From Sorghum bicolor (taxonomy: Eukaryota; Streptophyta; Magnoliopsida; Poales; Poaceae), in the NCBI RefSeq assembly GCF_000003195.3, contig NC_012871.2, forward strand, positions 18,296,658-18,360,657: DNA of 64,000 nt. Reading direction: 5' to 3'. Under the pieces are notes generated by a model. The model was not told the origin of the DNA, searched no databases, and worked only from the letters and a program-made list of their open reading frames with translations. Shown here in pieces: positions 44,451 through 55,732 of this stretch (positions within the stretch are counted from its first letter, which is position 1; every line of letters starts with the position of its first letter). A program made the translations under genes and the position numbers.

Positions 44451-45154
44451 AGATGCACGGGTTAGATCTTTCTCCCATCTTTCTCCCCGAGACCGAGCTC
44501 ATTCAAAATTCAGTGAGCTTTATTTCCTCTTTTTTTGCTTGCCATTGTTTGTTCTTGCTTGTTTTTCGTCCCCGACACCCATTGGTGATCTTTTTCGACT
44601 CCGTTATCGACTCTTCGTGTTTAGAGGTAACTAGCTTCATCCTCCCATGTCATTTTAATGTTGTTTTTGTCCTTGTGATTTCTCCGCCACTTTGAGCTAA
44701 AATTTACTTGTTAGTTTGAATTCATAGCTTAAATTAGTATTCATAGCTTAAATTAGTAACCATGTATATAATATTTCATAGTTTGCTATAAATTAAAGAA
44801 TTATAGTGTCCCTTTTAATATTTCTTCTATATATAATTGAGATCATAAAAGGAATTTAATTAATAGGGTTCATCAAATCAACTTGTTAGCTAGACTTGTT
44901 AGTTTGAGTATGTATAAAGATTTTGAGCATAGAGTTCATCAAATTGACTTGATATTTTTTTATTGCTAGATAGTATCCATTATATTTTTCTTGCTTAAAA
45001 CAAGACAAGTATAGAATTTTATTATCCGTGTCTTTTTAATTACTTTTCTTTAGAAAATATTGTGTTTATAATAGTTTGCAACAATAAATAGAGAATAGAC
45101 AAAAATTAAAATAGAATCATGCATAGTTTAAAGAAATGAGTATGGATATAGTAG

Positions 45155-45488
45155 ATGGCAACCGTGACCGGGTCCTCAGTCTCATGTCATCGGGATCCAA
45201 AGCGTTTGTGGCTAGATCTTCCTCTCATTGCTTGCGGCGAGTGTAAGCAGAAGATTGTGAAGGAGTACCGAGTGAAAAGAGAGGGAATAAATAAGGGTCG
45301 TATATTCTGTAAGTGTCCGGACCGTGAGGTGGGTTATTATTTCCCACATTTGATTAATATGGTTAATTTGTACCGGTTTTGCTTGATGATTTGTTTAAAT
45401 TCCTTATTCTTTGTTCTAATTGCAGTGGGAGGGCACCGATGGATGTAAAGGTTGGTACTTAGCAGAAGAGTACGTTCAGCACGTATGA
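45155..45488 (+). pseudogene. GRF-type zinc finger ORF of CACTA-2, truncated
   Basis: Exon 1 (45155-45328, 58 codons) is closely similar to the CACTA-1 protein: MATVTGSSVS start, CGEC, GRIFCKC. The intron is 45329-45425 (GTGGGT…GCAG). Exon 2 starts WEGTDGCKGWYLAEEY as expected, but TGA at 45486-45488 ends it. A shifted frame further on (45575-45650) still shows LIMLLKCILI, the membrane helix. Confidence 0.8.
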
Positions 45489-45774
45489 AATTTTGTTACA
45501 CAGCAGGTTGCCGCTGAAGGTGATAAGGCAGTAGCCAGCGGAAGAAGTCCATCGATGTTGATCCAGCGGACGTGCAGCTGTCTGTTTTAGTTGAGATAGG
45601 ACGAGAACTAATTATGTTGCTTAAGTGCATTTTAATTCTACTTTTTTATTGCTAGTTGTGGTTGTCTTAGTTGTAGTTAGGCTTACTTGAATTAATCAAT
45701 CATGTGATGTCATGCGTGTTGTGCAATAACATGAGGAACTAACTGCATGATTGTAATATTTAATACAGATATTG

Positions 45775-46514
45775 TCACACAATTGGATTTATAATGTCGA
45801 TCGCCGCTCCAAGGAGTTCATTGTTGGCATGCACTATTTCTTAGGTGTGGCTGAGGCAAACAAGCAGGATGATTTCATGTGCTGCCCATGCTGCCTACGA
45901 GGCAACCTGCATCTGTAAAAGACAGATGATGCGTGCCAGTACTTAAACCTTGCTAGCTACACTCTGAGCAAAGAAGAGAAGGAAAGCATGTTTGAATGCC
46001 TAAACAACATCAAGGTCCATCTGAATTCTTCTACAATATAAAGAGAATAATTAAAGAGCAACAGAAGAACTTTCTAAACTTGAAGTCTCATGACTGCCAC
46101 GTGCTTATGACGTAACTGCTTCCTATTACTCTAAGAGGAATTCTACCTCCGCATGTACGTCTAGCCACCATGAAGTTATGTGCATTCCTCAATGCAATTT
46201 CTCAAAAGGCAATCAATTCAGTTGAACTTGCTACTCTACAGAATGATGTCGTTCAATGTCTTGTCAGCTTTGAGTTGGTGTTCCCTCCATCATTCTTTGA
46301 TATCGTGACACACCTCCTAGTTCATCTGGTCAAGGAGATTATAATTCTCAGACCTATGTTTCTACACACCATGTTTCTCTTCGAGAGGTTCATGGGTGTT
46401 TTGAAGAAATATGTTCACAGCCGCTCTCGGCCAGAAGGAAGCATCGCCTAGGGCTACGGCACGGAGGAGGTCCTAAAGTTCTGCATTGACTTTATTTGTA
46501 GACCTTGACCCAAT
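45775..46514 (+). pseudogene. TNP2 relic of CACTA-2 with large internal deletion
   Basis: It opens like the other copy (WIYNVDRRSKEFIVGMHYF) and then jumps near 45905 to KTDDA…YTLSKEEKESMFECL, which in CACTA-1 lies some 1.5 kb further on. The whole Transposase_21 core is gone. The rest matches the DUF4218 region (SQKAINSVELATLQNDVVQC) with stops and frameshifts, and stops at PNWF-like sequence where the LTR begins. Confidence 0.85.
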
Positions 46515-47828
46515 TGGCTTTTGGTATAAACTAACTGCACTCCATTTAAATAGATTTAAGTACGATTATCCGCAAACGCACATATATCATACCAGTGTCA
46601 CATTTTACCCGGAGGTTTTAAATATCGTATCCACATGGAACAGTTGTGATGATGACAAAATATATAGACTTAACCCTACAATTAGGCTAGATCATATCAA
46701 GAAAAAGGAAATAGCTAATGCACTCTGGTTCTGACTCCGGTAAAGTTTGTATAATATCATCTTATCGAGCAAGTAATCCGAATAGGAGAAGGAACAGAGT
46801 AATCTCCTACCAGGCACCTATAAACCTATGAGTCCTACCAACGGGAAGTGGACTATAGAGGAATCAACGCAGCTATAAAGTCACCTACGCGAACTAGCAC
46901 TGTCTGGCTGATCAGGGGAGATTCATAAGTAAACCTAGCCTAGACACCACACCTACACTACGAAATACTACATCAACCAGGTAATGACCAAGATCAAAGC
47001 ACTCAATATAAGTTGTGAACCAAAGAATGAATAAGAATAAGTTGCTGACTTAAATCAGAATGGTATGTACAAAAGTACCTCAGAACGCAGCTCTGGGCGA
47101 GGGAACTGAATCTAGAAGAATACAGCTACGAAGAAGCGCCAACATGCTGGAACTCCTTCAGAATCTCTACTCCTCTACTTAATCTCTCTAATCTCTAAAC
47201 AAGACTAGATCTCGAAGAACTAGTCTCTCTTAATTGCTACATCTAGATGAACTAGAACTAGATGAACTAGAAGTAGAAAAACTAGAGGGACCCTAACCCA
47301 AATTATGTAGAGAATATGAAGCACCGAGGTGTATAATGCCTCTTGGGGGAGGCTTGGGCGTCATTATATAGGCCGAGGTGGAGTAGGGGGCAAGGAACCG
47401 CCACGTCAGCGATCCGTGTCTTCATCTTGTGTGCACCATTTAAAATCGATGGAGGGATATTTTGCTTGGCTTCCAAGGAGGCGTAGGGGGAAGACTCCAG
47501 AAGGCGGCGGGCATCAGGCGAAGTAGGGCGTCGACCGGCCCCAGGGTGGGGCTAGCCGGCCCCATCTTCTCTCCTCTGCAGCTCTCGTTCCTTCGAGTGT
47601 CTTCTAGACCCTTCCTGAGTCTTCTCGTGATGTTTTCCGGCGCGGATGAGTTTCATGGTAAATATGCACTAGAATTCCTCCTTTCAGCACTATGTGAAAT
47701 AAACCTTGGAAAATACAGAATATGTAAAACTCGTAGAAATTGTCAGAATAAACCCTAGACTAATGTATTTTCATGTGTTCCCTTGTGTCTAAAATTCTAA
47801 TAAATATTGACCTTATCGACCGTCAACA
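46515..47828 (-). repeat. LTR of a second element related to the gag-only family
   Basis: The 1.3-kb stretch aligns loosely with the LTRs of the gag-only element: ATTATCCGCAAACGCAC, ATCGTATCCACATGGAA, and the end GACCGTCAACA. It is worn, with a start accurate to a few bases. Confidence 0.7.
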
Positions 47829-49879
47829 ATTGCCCAAGCTTACCTTTTGCCAGTCCCTTGGCAAACAACCCAAGCCTAATTAATAAACTTGGATCAGAAG
47901 TTGCTACGATACTTTCATTTCCTTTAAGTACACTTGCTTTTAAACATAACTTGTCCTCTAGTCTAACTTTCAAACTTACCCATTTTACCTTTAACCATGG
48001 AGCTTTACAACTTTTGCATAAGTGTTGAGTAATTGAAAGATAGAACAATCGAGTCGGGCACTATGTCTCAAATTCTTCACAGTAACAATATTCTAGAGTT
48101 TTGCAAGTTTTCGAAATAAAACTCAGAGCTTAATTGTATGACACCCTCAAGTCTCTTATTATGTAGTATTTATGAATCTCACTGAGGCATTAATGAGGTT
48201 ATGCCTTCCTACAACTAAGGATATATATAGTGGAGCTTATAGGAGTGGCAATAACGAGGATGAGCATACTTGCATTTCATATATTGTAAAGTCAAACAAT
48301 GGATCCACAGAGAATCGAGGCATACAATTAAATCAATATGTGTATGTGTATGGAATATAGTGGATAGGTGCATATATAGTATTTAGTTGCTAATCCTATT
48401 TCTACTTTTGCTCTTTGAAAATTACTCCCTCCTTAGAACTTTCCGCAGGAAAACATGGGCTATCTTTATTCTCTCTTTCTCTTTCTTTTTTTTCATTACT
48501 CTGGGAGGCGGGCATCGATGTACCCATTGTTTTAATTGCTGGGACACTTGTCCATCTTTTACTCCTTTTTTTAATACCTTTGCATAGCCACATGCACCCT
48601 ATGAATATAAATAATTGGAGAGATAATGATAAGAATTTAGAGCAATTAAATGGGGGCTGTCCTACAGGGTATATTTTTGGGTGTTTACTCCTAGTGTAGG
48701 AGAAAAAACATTTTTAAGGTGGATCTAGATGAAAATGGAAAATAATTGCGCTTACTCCCAGAGTAGGAGCAATTCATATGTAGGTGGAGTGCGTGAGTGA
48801 TCTTGATTTTAAAAGCATGACAAGACTCTCATAATGTATACAACAAAGGTTGACTAAACTCAATGTAAAGCAAGCAGCATGAATGTGCAAAGGTTTTTCT
48901 AACTCTAAATGTATCATATATGACTTTGTTAGGAATTTAAACTTTATCATACAAGAACTCATCATGTAAGATTTTGAGTTTTTGAAAATAAATCTCCAGA
49001 ACTTAGTAGTACTAGGAGTAAGATAAATAGCAGCTTAGACCTTTATGTATAATATCAATCACCTAGACTCAGCTTAAGCATATGCCTCCATGAATTTCAG
49101 GTTCAAAGTAAATTCTTATATTAAAGTGGTCATGTCTAAAACTCAAAAGAATTCATGGATGAAAACTAGGTACTTGAAAGGAATTACTGTAGAGCAACTA
49201 TTCATCATCTCTAAGACAAAATTTTAATATTGTCTAATTTTTATTTGACTCTAAACTAGACTGACTGTAGACACACTCTATGATCACACCTTAATATATA
49301 GATATAGATTTTTTATTCATTTCTATTGGACTCGGAAGACTCTAAAGATATGGACCTTCATGTGTCCATATATTTTTTTGCTATTTTTATATTTTTCTTA
49401 TGATACTATTGTGAACCTTCATGTGCTCACATATTTTTGGTATTTTATGACTATATAAAATAGACTCGATAATCGCCTAGGTATAGTTACCTGATAACTA
49501 GGGGATGCTCCTCCCTCAAGTTAGATGTTTGCAATAGTTGGTGTTGATGATCTTTAGAGTGAGCTAACATGCAGCGCTCAAGATGGGCGCCACTAATAGA
49601 CTCTCTCCTTGTCATAATGTTGTTCCTGCATAATTACACTCCAAAAAGAAAACCAAAACTCGAGACTCAAATTTAATAATGAGTTAGCGGTCAGCTAGCA
49701 AGTGATTGATTGTTCTTTGAGTTGATTTATAGATTCTAGTAGGATTCTCTTTTTTAGGATTTTCTAGTTTAATTATGTAGAAATTAAATATGTGTGCATG
49801 ATATATATAGTTGTATTTTTATGCCTCCATGGAGAATATTTATTCTTATGGGGATTAGGCTTTTCATACTGCAAGAAAG
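47829..49879 (-). mobile_element. Internal part of the second gag-only-family element (left portion)
   Basis: It begins TGCCCAAGCTTACCTTTTGC, matching CCCCCAAGCTTACCTCTTGC of the first element, and keeps similarity through 49500 (CTCCTCCCTCAAGTTAG). No coding is seen. A Tat-lineage element interrupts it near 49880, and it resumes at 63650. Confidence 0.7.
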
Positions 49880-50179
49880 TAAATGCAGATGCTATTATTA
49901 TTATTTCGTGTAAACACGCACAAACGGCTGGGGACGTCCTTGACGGTAACAGCGACCCTCGAGGGACGAACCGTCAAGCTAAAGACAACTTCTCCAGACG
50001 AGAATCTTCCTCATGGTCTGAGTAATGCAGCCGACCAGGTTTCGCGACATACTCGATCCCTATTCAGAAAGATGGGCTTGCCGTCATGGCAACCCAAGCA
50101 AATAGCCTGCCACTTCGTCAATATGGTCTCTATCCGTACTCTGCCAGAAGATAAGACCAATAGCACAAATTCAAGCACA

Positions 50180-51542
50180 GGCTCTGTCCCTACCGAGGTC
50201 TGACGCCCCGAGGACGAAGATTACGACTTGGATCTCCCGCCTTATCCCCCAGGTTTTTCTTGCTTTCCGGTCTTCCCACCTCGACGAGGAGATCTGGTTC
50301 TCAATGTCAACAATGACAAACCGGTCGTCGACGGTGAAACCGATGAACAAAGACAGGAGCACGAATAGCGCAATGCTGATCGTGCTCAGCGACGAGCAGA
50401 TGAGGAGCAGCGGCAACTGGTCCCAAATAACCTTGATGACGCATTCGACGTGGTCAGAAATCAACAAGTATTCAAGACACCAAGCGCCAATGTAGCCGTT
50501 GCCATGGCAAATCTTGATCGACTCTCAGATACTCCAAAATATCAGGGTGTTCGAACCAACATACGAGCACATCCAATGCTGCAATGGGACAGACCGCAAC
50601 TCTACTCAAAAGGGTCCAAGCCATCTCCTACACAGAGGCCACCTCCGACCAGACTCATCGTAGCCGGGCCTCACCACGACCCGGCGGGCATCGTCGTAGC
50701 CGTTCGCCCATCAACAACCGCAGGAAGGACTCCCATCGCGACAACCGTGGTCGGGACACTGGAAATTACCACGAGCAAAGATGTGGACATGATCATGAGG
50801 TGGACCAAGATAGAGACCTATGGCAAAACCTCTCTCATAAGGATGCTCGCGAGCGCATCAACAGGCGCATTGCCGATAGAGCGGTACATGAAAACGTGTG
50901 ACGCATCGAGTACGATGCAGCTCATGGCCCCCTGTCCTAAAACAGTTCTCTTCACACCTTCAGTAGGTCATATGGCCCTGCAATTTTAAGCTCGAGAAGC
51001 TTAAAAAGTACAACGGCAAGGAAAACCCCGAAAACTGGATCACCCTTTACGAGATCGCAGTCCGATGAGCAGCAGGGGACGAGCACGTCATGCCAAATTA
51101 TTTTCCAGTCATCCTTGACCAAGCTGGACATCAATGGCTCCTCGGCCTACCAGAAGACTCTTTTGATTCATGGGAGGAATTGCGGCAGGCTTTCAACGAT
51201 AACTTCTTTGCTACCTACGAGCATCCTATAAACAAATATGACCTTGAAAGGATAAGAGACCGGAAGAACGAGCCCCTGCGCGATTACATTCGATGCTTCT
51301 CGGATATGCGCCTCAAAATTCCACAAATCTCCCACGACGAGGCCATATCAGCTTTCATCAAAGGTCTATGTTTCCACGAAGCTTTAAGAAGCAAGCTCCT
51401 ATGCAAGAGGCCAACCACGGTCGCCGAACTCCTCGCCACAGCCAAAAATTACGCTGACGCCAACGACGCAGAAAAGCTCATCCGAGAAGTTGTTCGAGGA
51501 GACGAGCAGCCCCCCGAAGAGACGACGACCATAGACGTTTGA
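50180..51542 (+). pseudogene. Tat-lineage gag
   Basis: The N-terminal part is broken into short frames (NNDKPVVDGETDEQRQEH and on). The capsid part is open at 51090-51542: GHQWLLGLPEDSFDSWEELR, then LERIRDRKNEPLRDYIRCFS, KIPQISHDEAISAFIKGL. These are typical Ty3 gag helices. An Arg/Asp-rich nucleic-acid-binding tail follows after a TGA at 51540. Confidence 0.8.
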
Positions 51543-52870
51543 ACATCCGGTACCCTCGCCGTACCGACAACCGCGACCACTGAGAAGGGTGGGATAGGCG
51601 TCGCGACAACCGTGATGACTTCAAGGGCAAGCGACCTCGCGACAATGATCACGAGGTAAATACAGTCAAGTGTTCCAACGGACGATGAGATTATCAGGAA
51701 GACTACATCAAGATGTTGAAAGGACCAGGCCAACTCCATCCTAAGTCTAACCACACGATGGAAGAATGCCATGTCCTCAAAAGCATCTATACACAGCGGG
51801 CTGCTTAGGGAGACGCTGCCAAAATAACTGGGAAACATGACAGACGTAGTCAAGAATACGAACACGACGACCAGGACAGGGACCCACGACATCAATACAT
51901 CAACCCAACTGACGTGGTGCACTCCATTTTTAGAGGGAAAGTCTCAATCGAGTCGAAACGAGAAAGAAAACTCCTCAAGAGGGCTTGCTTAAATGTGGAC
52001 AGCGCCGATGGTTCGATCACCGACCCTAAATTCCCTCCCTGGTCACACCGAGAGATCTCTTTCAACAGGCAGGACCAATGGGCTGCCATCCCAGAGCCAG
52101 GACGCTTCCCGTTGATCCTGGACCCATGCATCAACAACGTCAGGTTCGAGCGTGTGCTCGTGGACAGTGGTAGCTCTATCGACATCTTGTTTTGCAACAG
52201 CCTGCTTGCTCTCAAGCTAACTTCGGCGCAGTTGAAACCATATGAAGCTCAATTCTAGGGCGTCCTGCCAGGACAGAGCTCAGTACCCCTTGGCCAGATA
52301 ACGTTGCCCGTCTAGTTCGGAACGCCAGACCACTTTCGCACAGAATTCGTAAACTTCGTAGTCGCCGACTTCAATGGGACCTACCACGCTATTCTAGGTC
52401 GTCCTTCTCTCACCAAGTTCATAGCAGTCCCACACTATACATACTTGGTCCTCCAGATGCCAACCGAGAAGGGCGTCCTGACCGTCAGAGGCAACGTCTA
52501 CACGGCATACACCTGCGAGGAGGAAAGCTTCAAGATCACCGAAGCAATCGACCTCTCGATTCGGATGGTAGAAACGGTGACACAAGCAACACAAGTCTCA
52601 CCCGACCAGCTCAAACTGCCTGAATAGGAAACCCCAAGAAAAAGCACCGAGTCTAAGGAGCACACGGAAGTCCAGCTGGTCGACTGCAGCCTAGAGAAAA
52701 CGGCTCTCATTGGAGCCAATCTAGATGCCAAATAGGAAGACGCGCTCGTCAGGTTTCTAAGGGACAACGTAAGCATTTTCACGTGGAAACCCGTAGACAT
52801 GCCCAGTGTCCCATGAAGCCTGATCGAGCACTCCTTAAATGTCACGAAGACCGCAAGACCAATCAGAGAT
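51543..52870 (+). pseudogene. Tat-lineage protease region and start of RT
   Basis: The aspartic protease motif ERVLVDSGSSIDILF (near 52148) keeps its DSG. It is followed by VVADFNGTYHAILGRPSLTK (near 52362-52420), as in other Tat elements. Stops at about 52256, 52625 and 52733 break it. Near 52860 the frame goes from the IEHSLNV…ARPIR region straight into sequence that normally lies after the RT active site. Confidence 0.8.
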
Positions 52871-54330
52871 GCTAGCACTCTGATCGATAACTTAGGCCGT
52901 ACATTTAAAGCGTAAACAAATACAAGTGGAAGCTTAACCCCAAAAAATGCATCTTTGGGGTTCCCTCTGGTATACTGCTCGGTAACGTCGTCAGTCGCGA
53001 CGGAATATGACCAAACCCTTCAAAAGTCAAGGTGGTGCTCGATATGCGACCACCCAGAAACATAAAAGACGTTTAAAAGCTCATAGGATGCATGGCTGCT
53101 CTCAGCCGGTTCATCTCTAGGCTAGGAGAAAAAGGGCTCCTTTTCTTCAGACTACTTAAAGCATTGGAAAAATTCTCCTAGACAGAACAAGCTAACATCG
53201 CATTTGCGCAGCTCAAAACTTTCCTCACTTCACCACCCGTTCTCACTACGCCTCAACATAACAAAGACCTGCTCCTCTATATAGCAGCAACCGATCTGGT
53301 CGACTCCACGGTGCTCGTAGTGGAGCGGGATGAACCAGGCCACGTCTACAAAGTCCAGCGACAAGTATACTTCATAAGTGAAGTACTAAATGAGTCCAAG
53401 ACCAGATACCCCCAGATACAAAAATTAATCTACGCCATCCTAATCACCTCGAGGAAGTTGAAACATTACTTTGATGGTCATCGCGTCTTAGTTACTACAA
53501 GTTTTCCGTTGGGGGACATCTTGTGCAACAAGGACGCCAATGGTAGAATTATAAAATGGGCCATGGAATTATGCCCATTTTTGTTGGACTTCCAAAGTCG
53601 TACAACCGTCAAGTCTCAAGCCATGGTCGACTTCATCGCAGAATGGACAGATCTCAACGCACCGCCCACTCTAGATATCTTCGATCACTGGTTAATGTTC
53701 TTCGACGGGTCCCTAAACATCAACGGTGCTGGTGCCAAGATCCTTTTCATTTCACCAAACAAGGACAAACTATGCTACGTCCTTAGGATCCTCTTCCCAG
53801 CATCCAACAATGTTGCCGAGTACGAAGCATGCTTGCATGGCATCCGATTGGTCGTCGAACTGGGAGTCAAGCGCCTTTTTACGTCTACGGCGACTCTGCC
53901 CTAGTCATTAACCAGTTAAATAAGGAGTGGGACACGACTCATGAGAAAATGAATCTATACTGCAAAGAGATCCGTAGGTGGGAAGTGAATGTTTATGGAA
54001 TAGAGTACATACATGTGGTCCGGGACAAGAATCAAGCAGCAGATGCGTTGTCAAAGATAGGATCATCCCGAGCCCAGGTTCCGCAAGGTGTTTTTGTCCA
54101 AGACATTGACACACCGAGCATTGGAACGGACCCGGTCAACAAGCCACACAACGAGACATTGCTCATCCAGGACGCCACTCTGACAACCAGTGGCAACGAC
54201 TGGCACACGCCTTTCGTTAAGTACCTCTCGAATGGTTTAGGATTTCAAGACAAGACAGAGAACGAACGCCTCATCCGACGATCCAAAAACTATATAATGG
54301 TCGACGACCAACTTATGTGAAAAAATGCAA
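52871..54330 (+). pseudogene. Tat-lineage RT remainder and RNase H
   Basis: YKWKLNPKKCIFGVPSG (near 52920) is the end of the RT palm and thumb; the catalytic YVDD part is deleted. RTLLF-type connection sequence and a first RNase H relic follow. A second, well-kept RNase H of the Tat type is split over two frames: [15 protein letters not shown] (53697) and [16 protein letters not shown] (53877), then NQAADALSKIGS. It would not be active. Confidence 0.82.
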
Positions 54331-55440
54331 ACTCAGAAGTCTTGTTGAAATGCATAACCCAAGACGATGGCATCAAGCTGCTAGATGACATACACGCTGG
54401 ATCCTGTGGCAACCACGCCGCTTTTAGAACGCTGGTCGGAAAAGCCTTCCGAGTAGGTTTTTACTGGCCAACCACAGTAGCTGACGCTAAGAAGCTTGTC
54501 CGGCATTGTGAGGGGTGTCAGTTCTTCACCAAAAGGACTCATGTACCTGCTCATGAGATCCAGACGATACCGTTATCTTGGCCATTCGCCTGCTGGGGCC
54601 TTGACATGATTGGGCCATTCAAACCCACTCCTGGCAATTTCAAATTCATATTCATGCTGATCGACAAGTTCTCTAAGTGGATCGAGTACATGCCACTGGT
54701 CAAAGCAACTTCAGAGAAGGCTGTAGAATTCCTCAATCAAATCATACATAGATTCAGAGTTCCTAACATCATAATCACCAATCTGGGCACTCAGTTCACC
54801 GGCACCACATTCTGGGACTACTGTGATGACAGAGGCATAGTCATAAAGTACGTGTCGGTAGCTCACCCCCGTGCCAATGGACAAGTGGAGCGAGCTAACG
54901 GGATGATTATAGATGCGTTAAAAAGAGGCTGTACACGGAAAATGATAGAGCACCAGGGCGGTGGATGAAAGAATTACCAGCCGTGGTCTGGGGTCTCCGA
55001 ACATAGCCTAGTCGGAATACAGGCGCATCCCCCTATTTCATGGTCTACGGGGCTGAGGCGGTGCTCCCCTTCGACGTAGTTTTCGGATCCCCAAGAGTCG
55101 AGCACTTCAACCAGTCTTCAGCAGACCCCGCTAGAGAACTTGAAATCAATTGCACAGAAGAAAAACGGTTGGCCTCCTGCCTTCGAACAGCAAAGTACCT
55201 CGAAGTCTTGCGACGATACTACAACAAGAACGTCAAGGATAGTTCCTTCATGGTCGGTGATCTGGTACTCAAATGGAAAACAAGTTAGGAAGGAATGCAT
55301 AAGCTATCTACGCCTTGGGAGGGACCTTTTGCGGTCGCCGAGGTCACGCGTCCCACCTCTTACAGGCTCGCTTGCCCAGACAGAACAAGCCTGCCTAACT
55401 CTTGGCACATAGACAAACTACGGCGTTTCTACCCCTAAGT
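54331..55440 (+). pseudogene. Tat-lineage integrase
   Basis: The HHCC zinc finger is complete (HAGSCGNH … CEGCQFF). The core has D in GLDMIGPF and E in GQVERANG, but the second Asp is Asn (IITNLGTQFTG). A GPX-like C-terminal region follows (GDLVLKWK, 55255; then YRLACPD…NSWHIDKLRRFYP) and ends with a stop near 55437. There are in-frame stops near 54966 and 55288. Confidence 0.85.
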
Positions 55441-55732
55441 TTCAGTACATCTTATTTGTATCTTTTTCCTGATGAATAATAATAAAGTTTGTCTTTTTGC
55501 CGTACATTTCTATATATGCAGAATACTCGACAAGCATGACAACGCCTTTCCTTGACAAGTCACACAATGAAATCAATCAAGGGTACTCGACATGATTCAC
55601 TGATACATCACTCAGACAACTTATTTACAGCGCTCAAAACTATGGTTCTTAAATTCAGACTTTATTACAAACTTTATAAAGAAAGTTTACAGTAAACAAC
55701 CCTCTGGGCGGTTCCTAGTCTATCTCTACAGA
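55441..55732. other. Spacer between the sense pol and the antisense gene
   Basis: AT-rich sequence in which two opposite transcripts would converge. TGAATAATAATAAAG at 55474-55488 could be a polyadenylation signal for the sense strand. Confidence 0.35.

Larger units (their letters stand above)
43921..46514 (+). mobile_element. CACTA-2: left part of a related CACTA relic, plus strand
   Basis: It begins CACTACTACACATAG (43921) and has TTTAGTCCGG/CCGGGACTAAA hairpins at 43975-44040 and 44270-44450. It carries relics of the same GRF ORF and TNP2 gene as CACTA-1 but in the opposite direction, so their 5' ends face each other 1.2 kb apart. It is cut at 46515 by an LTR element whose far side lies beyond the window. 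Confidence 0.75.

Noticed and set aside
50571..50901. Arg/His-rich ORF as a separate gene
   Set aside because: It is an alternative frame over the worn N-terminal part of the Tat gag.
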